NCBI GenBank assembly: GCA_036378315.1
Contig: DASUWU010000030.1
Location: 1 to 64,000, forward strand
Length of the DNA: 64,000 bases
Source: CALAED01 sp036378315
GTDB taxonomy: Bacteria; Actinomycetota; Actinomycetes; Streptosporangiales; Streptosporangiaceae
Reading direction: 5' to 3'
Below are positions 8,511 to 16,887 of the stretch, in pieces. Position numbers and translations under genes: made by a program. A model generated the notes under the pieces. The model was not told where the DNA came from and made no database searches. It was given only the letters and a program-made list of their open reading frames with translations. The first letter of the stretch is position 1. The number at the start of each line of letters is the position of its first letter.

Positions 8511-9494
8511 GTGATCCTCATCGTCACGCCCGCGCCCGTCGACAGCGACCAGGGAAACGGGGTCACCGCCCGCCGGTGGGCGGGGATCCTGGGCGAGCTC
8601 GGCTGGCCGGTCGAGATGCGCAACGACTACGCGGGCGGCGACTACGCCGCGCTGATCGCGCTGCACGCGCGGCGCAGCGCCCCCGCCGTCCGCGCCTTCC
8701 ACGCCGACCATCCCGACGCGCCGATCGTGATCGCGATGACCGGCACCGACCTGTACCCCGATCTCGATGCCACCGGGGTGGATCCCGGCGTGCTGGCCCG
8801 CGCGGCCCGCCTCGTGGTGCTGCAACCGCACGGCCTGCGCCAGCTCGGTCCCGAGCTGGCCCGGCGGACCCACGTGATCACGCAGTCGGTGCCGCCGATC
8901 CCGCCGCGGGCGGCCCGCAGGGACCGCTTCGAGGTGGCCTTCCTCGCGCACGTGCGGGCGGTGAAGGACCCGTTGTTGCCGGCCGCGGCGGTGCGGCTGC
9001 TGCCGCAGGCGTCCCGGGTGCGGGTCGTCCACGTCGGGGCGGCGCGCGACGAGGCGCTGGCCGCGCGGGCGGCGGCCGAGTCGGCCGCCAACCCGCGCTA
9101 CGACTGGCTCGGCCCGGTCCCCAGGGCCGACGCCCTCGCCGTGCTGGCCCGCAGCCGGGTGATGGTGCTCACCTCCTCGCACGAGGGCGGCGCCAACGTG
9201 GTGTCCGAGGCGCTGGCCGCCGGGGTCCCGGTCATCTCGTCGGCCATCCCCGGCTCGATCGGGCTGCTGGGCGACGACTACCCCGGCTACTTCCCGCCGG
9301 GCGACGCGGCCGCGCTGGCCGATCTGCTGTCGGCGGTGGAACGCGACAGGGACGGCATCCACCGGGAGCTGCGCGAACGCTGCCTGGCCCTCCGCCCGCT
9401 CGTCGACCCGGCCCGCGAGAAGGCCGCGTTCGCCGACCTGCTCCGCGCGCTGGGCCTGCCGGCGGCGGGCCGCGCCGGCTGCCGTCAGGTGTAG
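8511..9494 (+). CDS. senB: Selenosugar synthase SenB (glycosyltransferase-like)
   Basis: 327 residues from GTG 8511, 16 bp after senA; the ATG at 8497 is out of frame and short. The start VILIVTPAPVDSDQGNGVTA and the motifs YAALIALHARRSAPAV and VIAMTGTDLYPDL match the family of GT-B-like proteins paired with SenA and SelD. The C-terminal donor-binding region has LTSSHEGGANVVSEALAAGVP. In sen loci this protein couples selenophosphate to a UDP-sugar to form the selenosugar donor. The tail overlaps the convergent 9485 gene by 10 bp. Confidence 0.85.
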   Translation: MILIVTPAPVDSDQGNGVTARRWAGILGELGWPVEMRNDYAGGDYAALIALHARRSAPAVRAFHADHPDAPIVIAMTGTDLYPDLDATGVDPGVLARAARLVVLQPHGLRQLGPELARRTHVITQSVPPIPPRAARRDRFEVAFLAHVRAVKDPLLPAAAVRLLPQASRVRVVHVGAARDEALAARAAAESAANPRYDWLGPVPRADALAVLARSRVMVLTSSHEGGANVVSEALAAGVPVISSAIPGSIGLLGDDYPGYFPPGDAAALADLLSAVERDRDGIHRELRERCLALRPLVDPAREKAAFADLLRALGLPAAGRAGCRQV

Positions 9495-10717
9495 AAGCTC
9501 GGCTCGGGATACTCGTCGAGCAGGGCGTACCGCCCGACCTCGCGCTGCTTGTACGCCACCGGGTCGTGCAGGCTGTGCGTACGAAGGTCGCGCCAGAAGC
9601 GGTCGAAGCCGTACCGCGCGGCGGTGGCCCTGGCGCCCATCACGTCGAAGACGCGGGTGCAGACCTCGAGGCCGTCCTTGATGATCCGCTGCTTGGCGGC
9701 CGCGATGCGCACCGCGGTCGCGCCGCGCTGCTGGATGGTGACCGACTCGCGCGGCGCGTGCAGCAACGCGGAGATCTCCTGGTTGACCCGGTCGATCAGC
9801 GCCTCGGTGGCCCAGAGCTTGGAGCGGAAGTCGCCGTAGGCCTCGAGGATGTACCACTCCTCGGTGGCCGATGCCTTGTTGTCGCCCCCGTACGGCCAGG
9901 GCCGCGTGGTGGTCCGGGTGTACTCGGCGGCCGCCGCCAGCGCGCCCTCGGCGATCCCCTGGTACATGTTCGTCATGATGATCTGGAGGGTGAGCAGGGA
10001 CAGGCTGTTGTAGACCAGTGGCCTGATCTGCTTGTCGGCGTACCCGATCGCCGCCGACCACGGCACCCGCAGGTCGGCCAGCGTCACGCTGCCCGACTCG
10101 GTCAGCCGCTGCCCCATGTTGTCCCAGTCATGGTTGTACGAAAGGCCGGGCGCGTTCGACTCGACGACCACGAACGCCGGCCGGCCGTCCCGCAGGGTGC
10201 CGAGCAGGCAGGTGAGGTCGGAGACCACGCTGCCCGACGCGAAGGACTTGCGGCCGTTCAACAGCAGGGTGTCGCCTTCGTCGACGGCGACGACGTCGTT
10301 GTCCCTGGGGTTGATCGCCCCGCCGTAGAAGTGGCAGTTCCGCGTGTACAGCTCGTCGTACCTGGCGATCTGTTCCGCCGTGCCGAAGAACCGGACCGCC
10401 CAGGCCCACAGGTAGTGGTAACCCAGCAACTGGCCGATGGAGCCGTCCGCCGCCGACACTTCCCGGCACACCCGCAGCGCGGTCGTCCACTTCTCGCCGG
10501 CACCGCCGTACTCCTCGGGTCCGAGCAACGTGACGAGACCGGCGTCCTTCAGCAACCGGATCTCCGCGTGCGGCGGCTTGCCTTCGCGCTCGCGCTGCGG
10601 CGCGTCGACCGCCAGCGCCCGCGCCACCTTGCGGGCGCGCTCGACCCAGCCCTCCGGGCCGGCCGGACGGATCCCGAAATCACTCGCCAACGGATCTGTC
10701 GTCGTCATGGTCGTCAT
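9485..10717 (-). CDS. DszC/SfnB-type FMNH2-dependent monooxygenase (acyl-CoA dehydrogenase fold)
   Basis: 410 residues. It has the three-part acyl-CoA dehydrogenase fold: helical N domain (LLKDAGLVTLLGPEEYGGAG), central beta domain (NGRKSFASGSVVSDL) and a C-terminal helical bundle. It ends in the LHDPVAYKQREVGRYALLDEYPEPSFYT-type tail region characteristic of the DszC/SfnB subgroup, which uses reduced flavin and oxygen on sulfur or nitrogen centres rather than dehydrogenating acyl-CoA. A partner reductase is needed; the candidate is the gene at 24351. A dyad motif lies 30 bp upstream. Substrate unknown; an S-oxygenation role is inference from family and neighbours. Confidence 0.8.
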   Translation of the reverse strand: MTTMTTTDPLASDFGIRPAGPEGWVERARKVARALAVDAPQREREGKPPHAEIRLLKDAGLVTLLGPEEYGGAGEKWTTALRVCREVSAADGSIGQLLGYHYLWAWAVRFFGTAEQIARYDELYTRNCHFYGGAINPRDNDVVAVDEGDTLLLNGRKSFASGSVVSDLTCLLGTLRDGRPAFVVVESNAPGLSYNHDWDNMGQRLTESGSVTLADLRVPWSAAIGYADKQIRPLVYNSLSLLTLQIIMTNMYQGIAEGALAAAAEYTRTTTRPWPYGGDNKASATEEWYILEAYGDFRSKLWATEALIDRVNQEISALLHAPRESVTIQQRGATAVRIAAAKQRIIKDGLEVCTRVFDVMGARATAARYGFDRFWRDLRTHSLHDPVAYKQREVGRYALLDEYPEPSFYT

Positions 10718-10746
10718 CCGTTCTGCCGTCCACGGAACGGCTTATT

Positions 10747-10764
10747 ACTAACAAAACATATAGT
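10747..10764. promoter_or_regulatory. AT-rich 18-bp dyad
   Basis: ACTAACAAAACATATAGT; read towards the gene at 10717 it is ACTATATGTTTTGTTAGT. It lies 30 bp before that gene's start. Confidence 0.6.
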
Positions 10765-10826
10765 CTCGACCATGACATGGACGGCAGACACCGTCAAGCA
10801 CCACCGTGCGCTACGGGTTTGAAGAG

Positions 10827-12038
10827 CTACATGAAGTTGCGGGTGTGCAGCGACGACAGCTCGACGGCCTCGTCGGCGGGGAAGCCGAGCCTGATCAGCC
10901 GGTGCTGCCGGCCCTCGTCCATCTCCTGCTGCAGCGCCTGCACCCGCTGGTAGCCATGCCGGATGGCGGCCGGCGTCCACTCCCCGGCGGCCAGGACGAT
11001 CAACGCGTCGAACACGTCCTGGTTGAGCCCGGCGGTGTCGACCAGCGCGTCGTGCCGGCGCTCGACCGCGGCCCGCAGCCGGCCGCGCAACGCGGGGTCG
11101 ACCTTCGACTGGTGCTGCAGATGACCCACCCCGAAGGCGACGTGCCGCGCCTCGTCCTGCCGCGCCAGCCGGGTGACCTGCCGCGTCACCGGGTCGGGCG
11201 CGTTGGCGTCGAGGAAGCTGAGCAGGTTGAGGAAGCTGCCCTCGCCCAGCACGGACAGCAGGAACGACGCCAGCGAGAAGTCCGGCTCGGTGATCAGCGT
11301 GGCGAGGGACTCCCGCCCGCTCACCGACGACGTGCCGAGCTCCCCGCCCTTCAGCAGCGCCCGGCGGGTGAAGACGTCCATGTGCCGGGCCTCGTCGGCG
11401 GCCTGCACCGCGAGCAGCTGCTGCACCTCATGGAAGTGCGGGTGGATCCGGCTCAGCAGGCGGGCCGGGATGACCAGGGCGGCCTGCTCGTTCTCCACCA
11501 GATAGGTCATTACCTGGACGACCGCCTGCTCGACCTCGTCGGGCAGGGTGAACTCGGCGTCCCACGGGACCACCTCGTCGGGCTTCCACTGCGACGCCAC
11601 CGCGCTCGCGTACAGCTTGGGCGCCAGGTCGGCCCAGATCAGATCGCGCTCGATGAGGTCGAACGGCACCGGAGGCCCGCCGGGCTCGACCAGCGCGCCG
11701 CGGGCGGCGAGCCCCCAGCGCGGGTCGGCCCTGGCGACGATCCCGTCGGTGCCCGGCCCGCCGGCGCGCTCGGCGCCCGCCCACCTGTCCACGTCGGCGC
11801 GGCCGCGGATCACCCAGGAATGCACGCCGGATGCCGCGTCGTCGGCGCGCCGGACCCGGTGCCCCTTCTGCCGGCACCAGGAATCGAGGTGGACGAGCAA
11901 CTCGCGATCGCCGCCGGCCACGCCGAGCTCGGCGCCCGGCGGGGTGTCGTGCAGCGCCCGCTGCAGCAGCAGGTGGGCGCCCTCGTCGAACCCGATCCCT
12001 TCGAGGTCCAATATCGCCGGGATCGGAGGATTGGTCAT
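10827..12038 (-). CDS. TusA-like domain fused to a ferritin-like diiron domain
   Basis: 403 residues. Residues 1-80 resemble TusA/SirA (ILDLEGIGF...LVHLDSWCRQKGHRV), but the Cys-Pro motif that carries persulfide in TusA is replaced by GFDE. From about residue 160 a four-helix ferritin-like domain shows a full set of metal ligands: ENEQAA, DEARHMDVF, GEGSF and DEARHVAFG (E, ExxH, E, ExxH). It would therefore be an oxygen-activating diiron enzyme. The start overlaps the preceding gene's stop (12035-12038, ATGA), so the two are translated together. Possible substrates are sulfur or polyene intermediates; nothing in the sequence decides this. Confidence 0.75.
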   Translation of the reverse strand: MTNPPIPAILDLEGIGFDEGAHLLLQRALHDTPPGAELGVAGGDRELLVHLDSWCRQKGHRVRRADDAASGVHSWVIRGRADVDRWAGAERAGGPGTDGIVARADPRWGLAARGALVEPGGPPVPFDLIERDLIWADLAPKLYASAVASQWKPDEVVPWDAEFTLPDEVEQAVVQVMTYLVENEQAALVIPARLLSRIHPHFHEVQQLLAVQAADEARHMDVFTRRALLKGGELGTSSVSGRESLATLITEPDFSLASFLLSVLGEGSFLNLLSFLDANAPDPVTRQVTRLARQDEARHVAFGVGHLQHQSKVDPALRGRLRAAVERRHDALVDTAGLNQDVFDALIVLAAGEWTPAAIRHGYQRVQALQQEMDEGRQHRLIRLGFPADEAVELSSLHTRNFM

Positions 12039-12883
12039 GGCATGTACTCCGCCGCTGTCACTGTGCCGTTGTCGTCATAAAAGCCGACTTGTTGGACGGC
12101 CTCCTCCAACGCGGCATACCCACTCGTCCGCCCGGGAAGCCACGCGGTCAGGCCCTCGAGGTCGAACAGCGGCCGTACCTGCGGGTCCGCGTACGACATC
12201 GAGCTCAGCAGGTCGCCGAACCGCGCCACCTCCGGGTCGCTCGCGTCGCCCACCGACATGTTGCAGTGGTCGAACGCCGGCGTGCGGGCGATCACCCGCG
12301 TGCTGCCGGACGGCAGCGTGCCCTCCTGGGTGAACAGCAGATGGTTGCCGTCGATGATGCAGGCCGCCGCGACCTCGCCGGCGATCAGCGCGCGGGCCGC
12401 GTCGCGCTCGCCGCCGATGTGGTCGCCGTGCAGGCCGACACCGACGTCGAAGCGGCGGATCCGTACGTCCGAACCGGGCCGCAGCCCCGACGCGCGCAGG
12501 TAGGAGCACGGGATCAGCGTGGCCTGCGGCGAGTCGACCGCGCCGACGCCGACCGTCTCGCCCTTCAGGTCGGCGACGTCCTTGAACGGCGAGTCGGCCC
12601 GTACCACGACCACGGAGGTGAGGTCGCGGTCGGTGTCCCGCATCACCAGCGGGGTCAGCGGGCGGCCGCCCGCCCTGGCCAGCCGCTCGGCCCTGACCCA
12701 GGCCAGCGGCGAGTTCCACGCGGCGCCGACCCGGCCCGCGACGAGATCCTCGACCTGCCGCTCGTAGTTGGAGTAGAGGACGTAGTCGAAGTCGAAGTCG
12801 CGTTCGCGCAGCCACGACCGGAAGCCGCCCCAGATGGTGACGACCTTGGGATCGTAGGCGACGGCGCCCATCACGAGAGTCAC
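12035..12883 (-). CDS. Cytoplasmic PhnD/SsuA-like periplasmic-binding-fold protein
   Basis: 282 residues from GTG 12883, selected by CGGAGGTC upstream. It has the type II periplasmic-binding fold of phosphonate/sulfonate receptors (AAWNSPLAWVRAERLA, DSPFKDVADLKGETVGVGAVDSPQATL, EVAAACIIDGNHLLF). There is no signal peptide or lipobox and no permease gene adjacent, so it is probably a soluble binding or catalytic protein rather than a transporter receptor. It is coupled to the diiron fusion downstream. The ligand is unknown; by family it could be a small oxyanion or sulfonate. Confidence 0.7.
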   Translation of the reverse strand: MTLVMGAVAYDPKVVTIWGGFRSWLRERDFDFDYVLYSNYERQVEDLVAGRVGAAWNSPLAWVRAERLARAGGRPLTPLVMRDTDRDLTSVVVVRADSPFKDVADLKGETVGVGAVDSPQATLIPCSYLRASGLRPGSDVRIRRFDVGVGLHGDHIGGERDAARALIAGEVAAACIIDGNHLLFTQEGTLPSGSTRVIARTPAFDHCNMSVGDASDPEVARFGDLLSSMSYADPQVRPLFDLEGLTAWLPGRTSGYAALEEAVQQVGFYDDNGTVTAAEYMP

Positions 12884-12944
12884 GAATTGACCTCCGTACG
12901 TCGATCGGGGGGTTGAGTCGTTCGGGGGGTTGAGAGGTTCCTCG

Positions 12945-14066
12945 CTACATGAGCGGCATACCCAGGGTGACCCGCCCGACGAACTCGTGAAGTGCCTCGG
13001 TCGTGGGCGCCATCACCCGCGCGGCGAGCGCGTCGCGGAAGAGCCGCTCGACGCCGAGCTCCTTGCGGAACGCCGACCCGCCGCACAGCCGCATCACCCC
13101 GTCGGCCACCTCGGACGCGGCCTCGGCCGCCACCGCCTTGACCTGCAGGACGCGCAGGGTGGCGTCCTCGCGGCCGGTGCCGAGCGCGGTGAGGGTGTCG
13201 CGCAGGAAGGCGCGGACCTCGTCGGTACGGATCCGCAGCTTGGCGAACCGCGCCCGCAGCTCCGGCTGCTCGGCCATCGACTGGCCGAGGTGCTCAAGGC
13301 GGGTGCCGGTAAGGCGCGCGCCGGCCCGGGCCACGAGCGCCTCCATCAGGCCGAGCGAGAAGGCGGCGTTCAGCACGAGGAAGTACGGCAGCGCGGTCTG
13401 CAGCGCGATGTCGAGGCCGGCGCCGTCCGCGCCGAGCATCGCCTCGCGCGAGACCCGCGCGCTCTCGGCGGTGACCGGCTTCGATGCGTTGCCGCGCAGG
13501 CCGAGCCCGTCGAAGGAGCCGCTGATGGTGACACCCGAGGTGTCGCGCGGGACGAGCCAGAGGGTCATCGGGCCCTCCGCGGCGAGGGCCCTGCTCGACC
13601 ACACGTAGCTGTCGGCCTCTCCGGCCGAGGTGACCCAGCTCTTGCGGGCGTCGAGCGCGACGTGCCCGTTCGCGGCGGTCGCCGTGCCGAGCGGCGCCCA
13701 GAAATGGCTGCGGGATCCGGTCTCGGAGAAGGCGAGCGTCGTCAGATGCCCGTCGCCGGCGATCGCGCGGCGGATGTCCTCGCCGCCGTGCGCTTCGATC
13801 AGCGCGGTGGCCGCGTAGTGCATCAGCAGGACCATGGCGGTCGAACCGCAGACGCCGCCGAGGTGTTCGATCACGTCGGCCGCCGCGGCCAGGTCACCGC
13901 CCCGGCCACCGACCTCTTCGGCACTGATCAGCCCGAGCAGCCCCTGCTTGGCGAGCGCCTCGATGTTCGCCCTGGGAAATGCGCCCGACCGGTCGATCTC
14001 GGCCGCGTTCGGCTCTACGGTCTCGTCGATCACGGCGCTCAGCGATGCCGAGTGCGCAAACGCCAT
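12945..14066 (-). CDS. Acyl-CoA dehydrogenase-family flavoenzyme
   Basis: 373 residues from ATG 14066, chosen for the GAGGGGGAC ribosome site. An upstream GTG at 14081 is part of that site. Motifs: LLGLISAEEVGGRGGDL in the N domain, LTTLAFSETGSRSHFW near the flavin site, and a C-terminal bundle with GVMRLCGGSAFRKELGVERLFRDALAARV. It leads the minus-strand group 14066 to 9485. It may desaturate a thioester-bound intermediate, or act as a flavin monooxygenase like its neighbour at 9485. Confidence 0.8.
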   Translation of the reverse strand: MAFAHSASLSAVIDETVEPNAAEIDRSGAFPRANIEALAKQGLLGLISAEEVGGRGGDLAAAADVIEHLGGVCGSTAMVLLMHYAATALIEAHGGEDIRRAIAGDGHLTTLAFSETGSRSHFWAPLGTATAANGHVALDARKSWVTSAGEADSYVWSSRALAAEGPMTLWLVPRDTSGVTISGSFDGLGLRGNASKPVTAESARVSREAMLGADGAGLDIALQTALPYFLVLNAAFSLGLMEALVARAGARLTGTRLEHLGQSMAEQPELRARFAKLRIRTDEVRAFLRDTLTALGTGREDATLRVLQVKAVAAEAASEVADGVMRLCGGSAFRKELGVERLFRDALAARVMAPTTEALHEFVGRVTLGMPLM

Positions 14067-14163
14067 TGTGGTCCCCCTCACAAGTAACTGACTGACATCA
14101 AACGATTCCCGCTCGTTGGCACGATTTCACCAATCGGCCTTTGATACAAGGGGGAAGTCATTG

Positions 14164-14203
14164 CTTTCGAAAGTTGACGCTAACGAAAGCGCCTGCCTAC
14201 ACT
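14164..14203 (+). promoter_or_regulatory. Promoter with CTTTCGAAAG operator before the arsR gene
   Basis: CTTTCGAAAG (14164-14173) abuts TTGACG (14174-14179). With an 18-bp spacer TACACT (14198-14203) serves as -10. The spacer repeats a half site, TAACGAAAGCG. The same palindrome occurs in the promoters at 19122-19150 and 22590-22618. Confidence 0.6.
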
Positions 14204-14241
14204 CTGAGGGATAAATGCGGGGGTACGAGCGAGGAGCGATC

Positions 14242-14370
14242 ATGCGGCAGGCAGGTGCCTTGTCGGTTGCCGGCGCCCACGCCCGGCCGCCGCGACGGGC
14301 CGCCGCGACCGGCCGCGGTCCCCGCCAGGACCGCCATCCGGCCGCGTTCACCAGGCGACTGCTAGCCTAA
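14242..14370 (+). CDS. Possible 42-residue leader ORF upstream of arsR
   Basis: ATG 14242 follows GAGGAGCGATC and runs to TAA 14368-14370, five bases before the arsR start, which itself has no visible ribosome site. Translational coupling would explain that. The peptide is Ala/Arg/Pro-rich and unlike any family I know. Confidence 0.3.
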   Translation: MRQAGALSVAGAHARPPRRAAATGRGPRQDRHPAAFTRRLLA

Positions 14371-14375
14371 CGACG

Positions 14376-14726
14376 ATGCCACCTCAACGATCAGGTCTTG
14401 ACGCGGACGTGGTCTTTCGCGCACTCGCGGAGCCACGGCGGCGCGCCATTTTGAGCTTGGTGGCCTCGGTGGAGCTGCCGGCCGGCAAGATCGCCGAGCA
14501 CTTCGACGTCTCCCGGTCGGCGGTCTCGCAACACCTGCAGGTGCTCAAGGACGCCGGCCTGATCACCGAGCGGCGGGACGGCACCCGCCGGCTCTACCGG
14601 GCCAGCGAGATCACCCTGGTGGAGCTGCGCGCCTACCTCGAAGGCCTGTGGCGGCAGAGCTTCGAGCTCGCCAGGGACGTCCTGGAGGATGGCCGCGCCG
14701 GCGGCGGCGCCGCCGCGGCCGGCTGA
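14376..14726 (+). CDS. ArsR-family transcriptional regulator
   Basis: 116 residues with a classical winged helix: FRALAEPRRRAILSLVASVELPAGKIAEHFDVSRSAVSQHLQVLKDAGLITERRDGT spans about residues 14-68. No metal-binding cysteines are seen, so it belongs to the small-molecule or SRPBCC-linked subgroup. It is followed 63 bp later by an SRPBCC gene, a common pairing. Its own promoter carries CTTTCGAAAG, and the same site controls the MFS and VOC genes, so it is the leading candidate repressor of that small regulon. Confidence 0.85.
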   Translation: MPPQRSGLDADVVFRALAEPRRRAILSLVASVELPAGKIAEHFDVSRSAVSQHLQVLKDAGLITERRDGTRRLYRASEITLVELRAYLEGLWRQSFELARDVLEDGRAGGGAAAAG

Positions 14727-14789
14727 CCCCGGGATCTGGCACACTGGGCATCGCTGATATGTCGATGCCACGGGGTGAGGGCGCGCATT

Positions 14790-15284
14790 GTGAGTCCGCA
14801 CGAGCCGATCCGGCAAGCTCTCATGGTCGAAGCGGATCAGGAGCGTACGTTCCACACCTTCGCCCGGCGCCTGGGCGCATGGTGGCCCATGGAGACGCGG
14901 CCCGCGGCCGCCGGAAAAGGCCCCGACGTGCGCGTCGAAGAATGTGTCGGCGGGCGCATCTACGAAATGCGCGACGACGGCAGCGAATATGAGTGCGGCC
15001 ATATCACGGCATGGCATCCGTACAGCTCTTTTTCGTTCACCTGGGATGCGATGCCCGGGCCTGAGCACACCGCCATCGAGCTCCACTTCCAGCGGCTCGG
15101 CCCGGCGCTGACGCGGGTCGTCGTGGTCCATCACGGCTGGGAGTGCCTCAGCACCGCGCTGCTCGACCGGTACGCGAAGTTCGCCGGCGGGTGGGTGATG
15201 GCGCTCCGCCGGTTCGCGGCCATGTTCGAAGACGACCCGGCCTCCATGCCGTCGGTCTCGGACGACTCAGAATCGGGCCGCTGA
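14790..15284 (+). CDS. SRPBCC (AHSA1-like) protein
   Basis: 164 residues from GTG 14790; GGGGTGAGG is spaced well for this start, whereas GTG 14775 lacks a site. Typical AHSA1 features: IRQALMVEADQERTFHTFARRLGAWWPM, GGRIYEMRDDGSEYECG, and a C-terminal helix with KFAGGWVMALRRFAAMFE. The pocket fold is shared with CalC, the calicheamicin self-sacrifice resistance protein, but the family is large and mostly uncharacterised. Co-transcription with arsR suggests a response to an internal ligand. Confidence 0.8.
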   Translation: MSPHEPIRQALMVEADQERTFHTFARRLGAWWPMETRPAAAGKGPDVRVEECVGGRIYEMRDDGSEYECGHITAWHPYSSFSFTWDAMPGPEHTAIELHFQRLGPALTRVVVVHHGWECLSTALLDRYAKFAGGWVMALRRFAAMFEDDPASMPSVSDDSESGR

Positions 15285-15327
15285 CCGGCGGGAACGCACC
15301 TCCCCTGGCAACAGGCGCCGATCAGTC

Positions 15328-15345
15328 GCTATAGCTTCTTAAAGT
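15328..15345. promoter_or_regulatory. AT-rich 18-bp dyad, distal copy
   Basis: GCTATAGCTTCTTAAAGT, a match to RCTATA-N4-TTnTnAGT, about 230 bp before the gene at 15577. Confidence 0.55.
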
Positions 15346-15467
15346 CTTGTACATCGAATTCCTGGCCGACAGCGGGCTTCCTCCCGCCCTGGTTGACCTC
15401 GGCGTTCGTCTGCGGAGGAGCGGCCGGCGGCCCGGGATGGCGGCGAGCATCTCACCACGGGATGTTG

Positions 15468-15485
15468 ACTATAAGAATTTCAAGT
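15468..15485. promoter_or_regulatory. AT-rich 18-bp dyad, proximal copy
   Basis: ACTATAAGAATTTCAAGT preceded by TTG, 91 bp before the gene at 15577. The two copies are 140 bp apart. Confidence 0.6.
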
Positions 15486-15576
15486 GCTCTACTGCTACTA
15501 GCACACCGGCCGGGAGACTCTCCGGCGAGTTGGTCGGAAGCGTGCGAACGTCCCAACCGTACGTCTGGAGGATCAC

Positions 15577-16023
15577 ATGACAGCCTTGCATCCATCGCCG
15601 CCGGTAGCGACCTCCCCGGATGTGGCACGGCTGGCCGGCGAGTTCGACGCCACCGTGCTCCCCGCGGCCAAGGACTTCCTGAAGAGGAAGATCTCCGCGA
15701 ACGTGCTGCGCGAACTGTGGCGTCCGTACTACTACGACGTTTTCCACCCGTTCGACCTCACCATCGAGCAGACGTGGCGGGGTGCGACCGACACCGACGG
15801 GCACCTCGAGTCCGGCCCGCCCGCGGCCGACCCCGCGCACGAGCTCCCGCTCAAGCTCTTTCCCGTCAGCGTCGCCCACAACAACCTCGACCGGCTGATC
15901 GAAGTCCTCGCCGACGAGCTGGGCGACAACACCGCCGAGGCCACCAAGACGCCCGAGCGGATCGTGGACTTCGCGCATTTCGTCGACGCGCTCAACGCAC
16001 TGTTGGCGTCGCTGACCGCCTGA
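15577..16023 (+). CDS. Protein of unknown family, paralogue of the 43370 gene
   Basis: 148 residues with no family I recognise. It is clearly related to the 146-residue product at 43370-43810: both share KxxISANxLxELWRPYYY, an FHxxDLTxExxWR stretch, LESGxPxADP, LxxFPVSxAHNNxDRLIEVLAxELGD and a closing VDFAHxVDxLxALxASL. It is soluble, with no signal peptide. The strongly conserved aromatic and His residues (RPYYY, AHNN, DFAH) suggest a catalytic or ligand-binding core. Two dyad motifs precede it, and it is followed 40 bp later by another unknown gene. The duplication within one locus implies paired or consecutive roles. Confidence 0.75.
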   Translation: MTALHPSPPVATSPDVARLAGEFDATVLPAAKDFLKRKISANVLRELWRPYYYDVFHPFDLTIEQTWRGATDTDGHLESGPPAADPAHELPLKLFPVSVAHNNLDRLIEVLADELGDNTAEATKTPERIVDFAHFVDALNALLASLTA

Positions 16024-16063
16024 GGCACGACGTCAACCGTCACCATTCCCGAAAGGGGAAGAA

Positions 16064-16798
16064 ATGGACACGCAGAACATCCTCCAGCAGTTAGTCGACC
16101 GGGGCATCGCACCCGGCATCGACGGCTCGACCCTGTCGTCGGCCGACGTCGTCAAGGGTCACGAGTCGGCCTGGGGCGGGGCCGGCAACCTCTACCCGAT
16201 CCGTCCCTACACCCTGACCCCTGCGGCCCTCGAGGCCTTCACCGTCCGCGAGCGGATCCACGTGAGCATCGACGGTCTGGGCGAGGACATCGTCGACCTG
16301 CACGGCCTGGGCGTCTACCGTCGTCACGACCCGGTGTCCGCTGAGGGTCGCGAGCTGGACTGGGCGGGGGCCACGGTCTCCGCGCAGTTCCTCTCCCTCC
16401 AGGTGACCGGGCACAGCGAGGTCTTCGGTCAGGTGAAGGTCTCCAACACGCCCTGGAAGGCCGAGGGCGCCCGAGTGAAGCCGAGCCCGCTGCCGGGTCG
16501 CGGCAAGGTGATGCCGATCAAGGACTGCGTCACCTCGCTGTACCCCCGGTTCGAGATCGAGGACCTCGGCACGGTCGTCGACACCGGCGACCAGGTGGTG
16601 GCGCTGGAGTCGCGCATCGCGATGGTGCCGCCCGTGGGTGACGTCTCCCGCACCTCTCGCAAGTACCCGCTCTACGACAGCGAAGGGCGCCAGCTCGGCG
16701 AGCTGATCGCCGCCGACATCGAGATCGGTGCGCTCCTGCACCACGTCCCGATCGCCAGCGTTGTCGTGCCGGAGGCGCTCGCCGAGGTCATCGCCTAA
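16064..16798 (+). CDS. Soluble protein of unknown family
   Basis: 244 residues from ATG 16064 with AAAGGGGAAGAA upstream. The C-terminal two thirds look all-beta, with alternating hydrophobic strands (VSIDGLGEDIVDLHGLGVYRR, VSAQFLSLQVTGHSEVFGQV, FEIEDLGTVVDTGDQVVALE). No signal peptide or membrane segment is visible and no motif points to an enzyme. It is probably co-transcribed with the 15577 gene and ends at a strong terminator. I do not recognise it. Confidence 0.7.
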   Translation: MDTQNILQQLVDRGIAPGIDGSTLSSADVVKGHESAWGGAGNLYPIRPYTLTPAALEAFTVRERIHVSIDGLGEDIVDLHGLGVYRRHDPVSAEGRELDWAGATVSAQFLSLQVTGHSEVFGQVKVSNTPWKAEGARVKPSPLPGRGKVMPIKDCVTSLYPRFEIEDLGTVVDTGDQVVALESRIAMVPPVGDVSRTSRKYPLYDSEGRQLGELIAADIEIGALLHHVPIASVVVPEALAEVIA

Positions 16799-16830
16799 GG
16801 CAGCGCTTCTGTCGGCGAACTGCGTGAGGC

Positions 16831-16872
16831 CGGGCCGGCCCGTGCGAAACCGCACGGGCCGGCCCGCGTTTT
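16831..16872. terminator. Strong intrinsic terminator
   Basis: A 16-bp perfect GC stem (16831-16846 with 16851-16866, loop AAAC) is followed by CGTTTT. It separates the convergent genes ending at 16798 and 16888. Confidence 0.85.
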
Positions 16873-16887
16873 GCCGGGTGGGCGCTC

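Noticed and set aside
15347..15580. 77-residue plus-strand ORF before the 15577 gene
   Set aside because: Spans a promoter-like AT-rich region with a dyad motif and lacks coding character or ribosome site.
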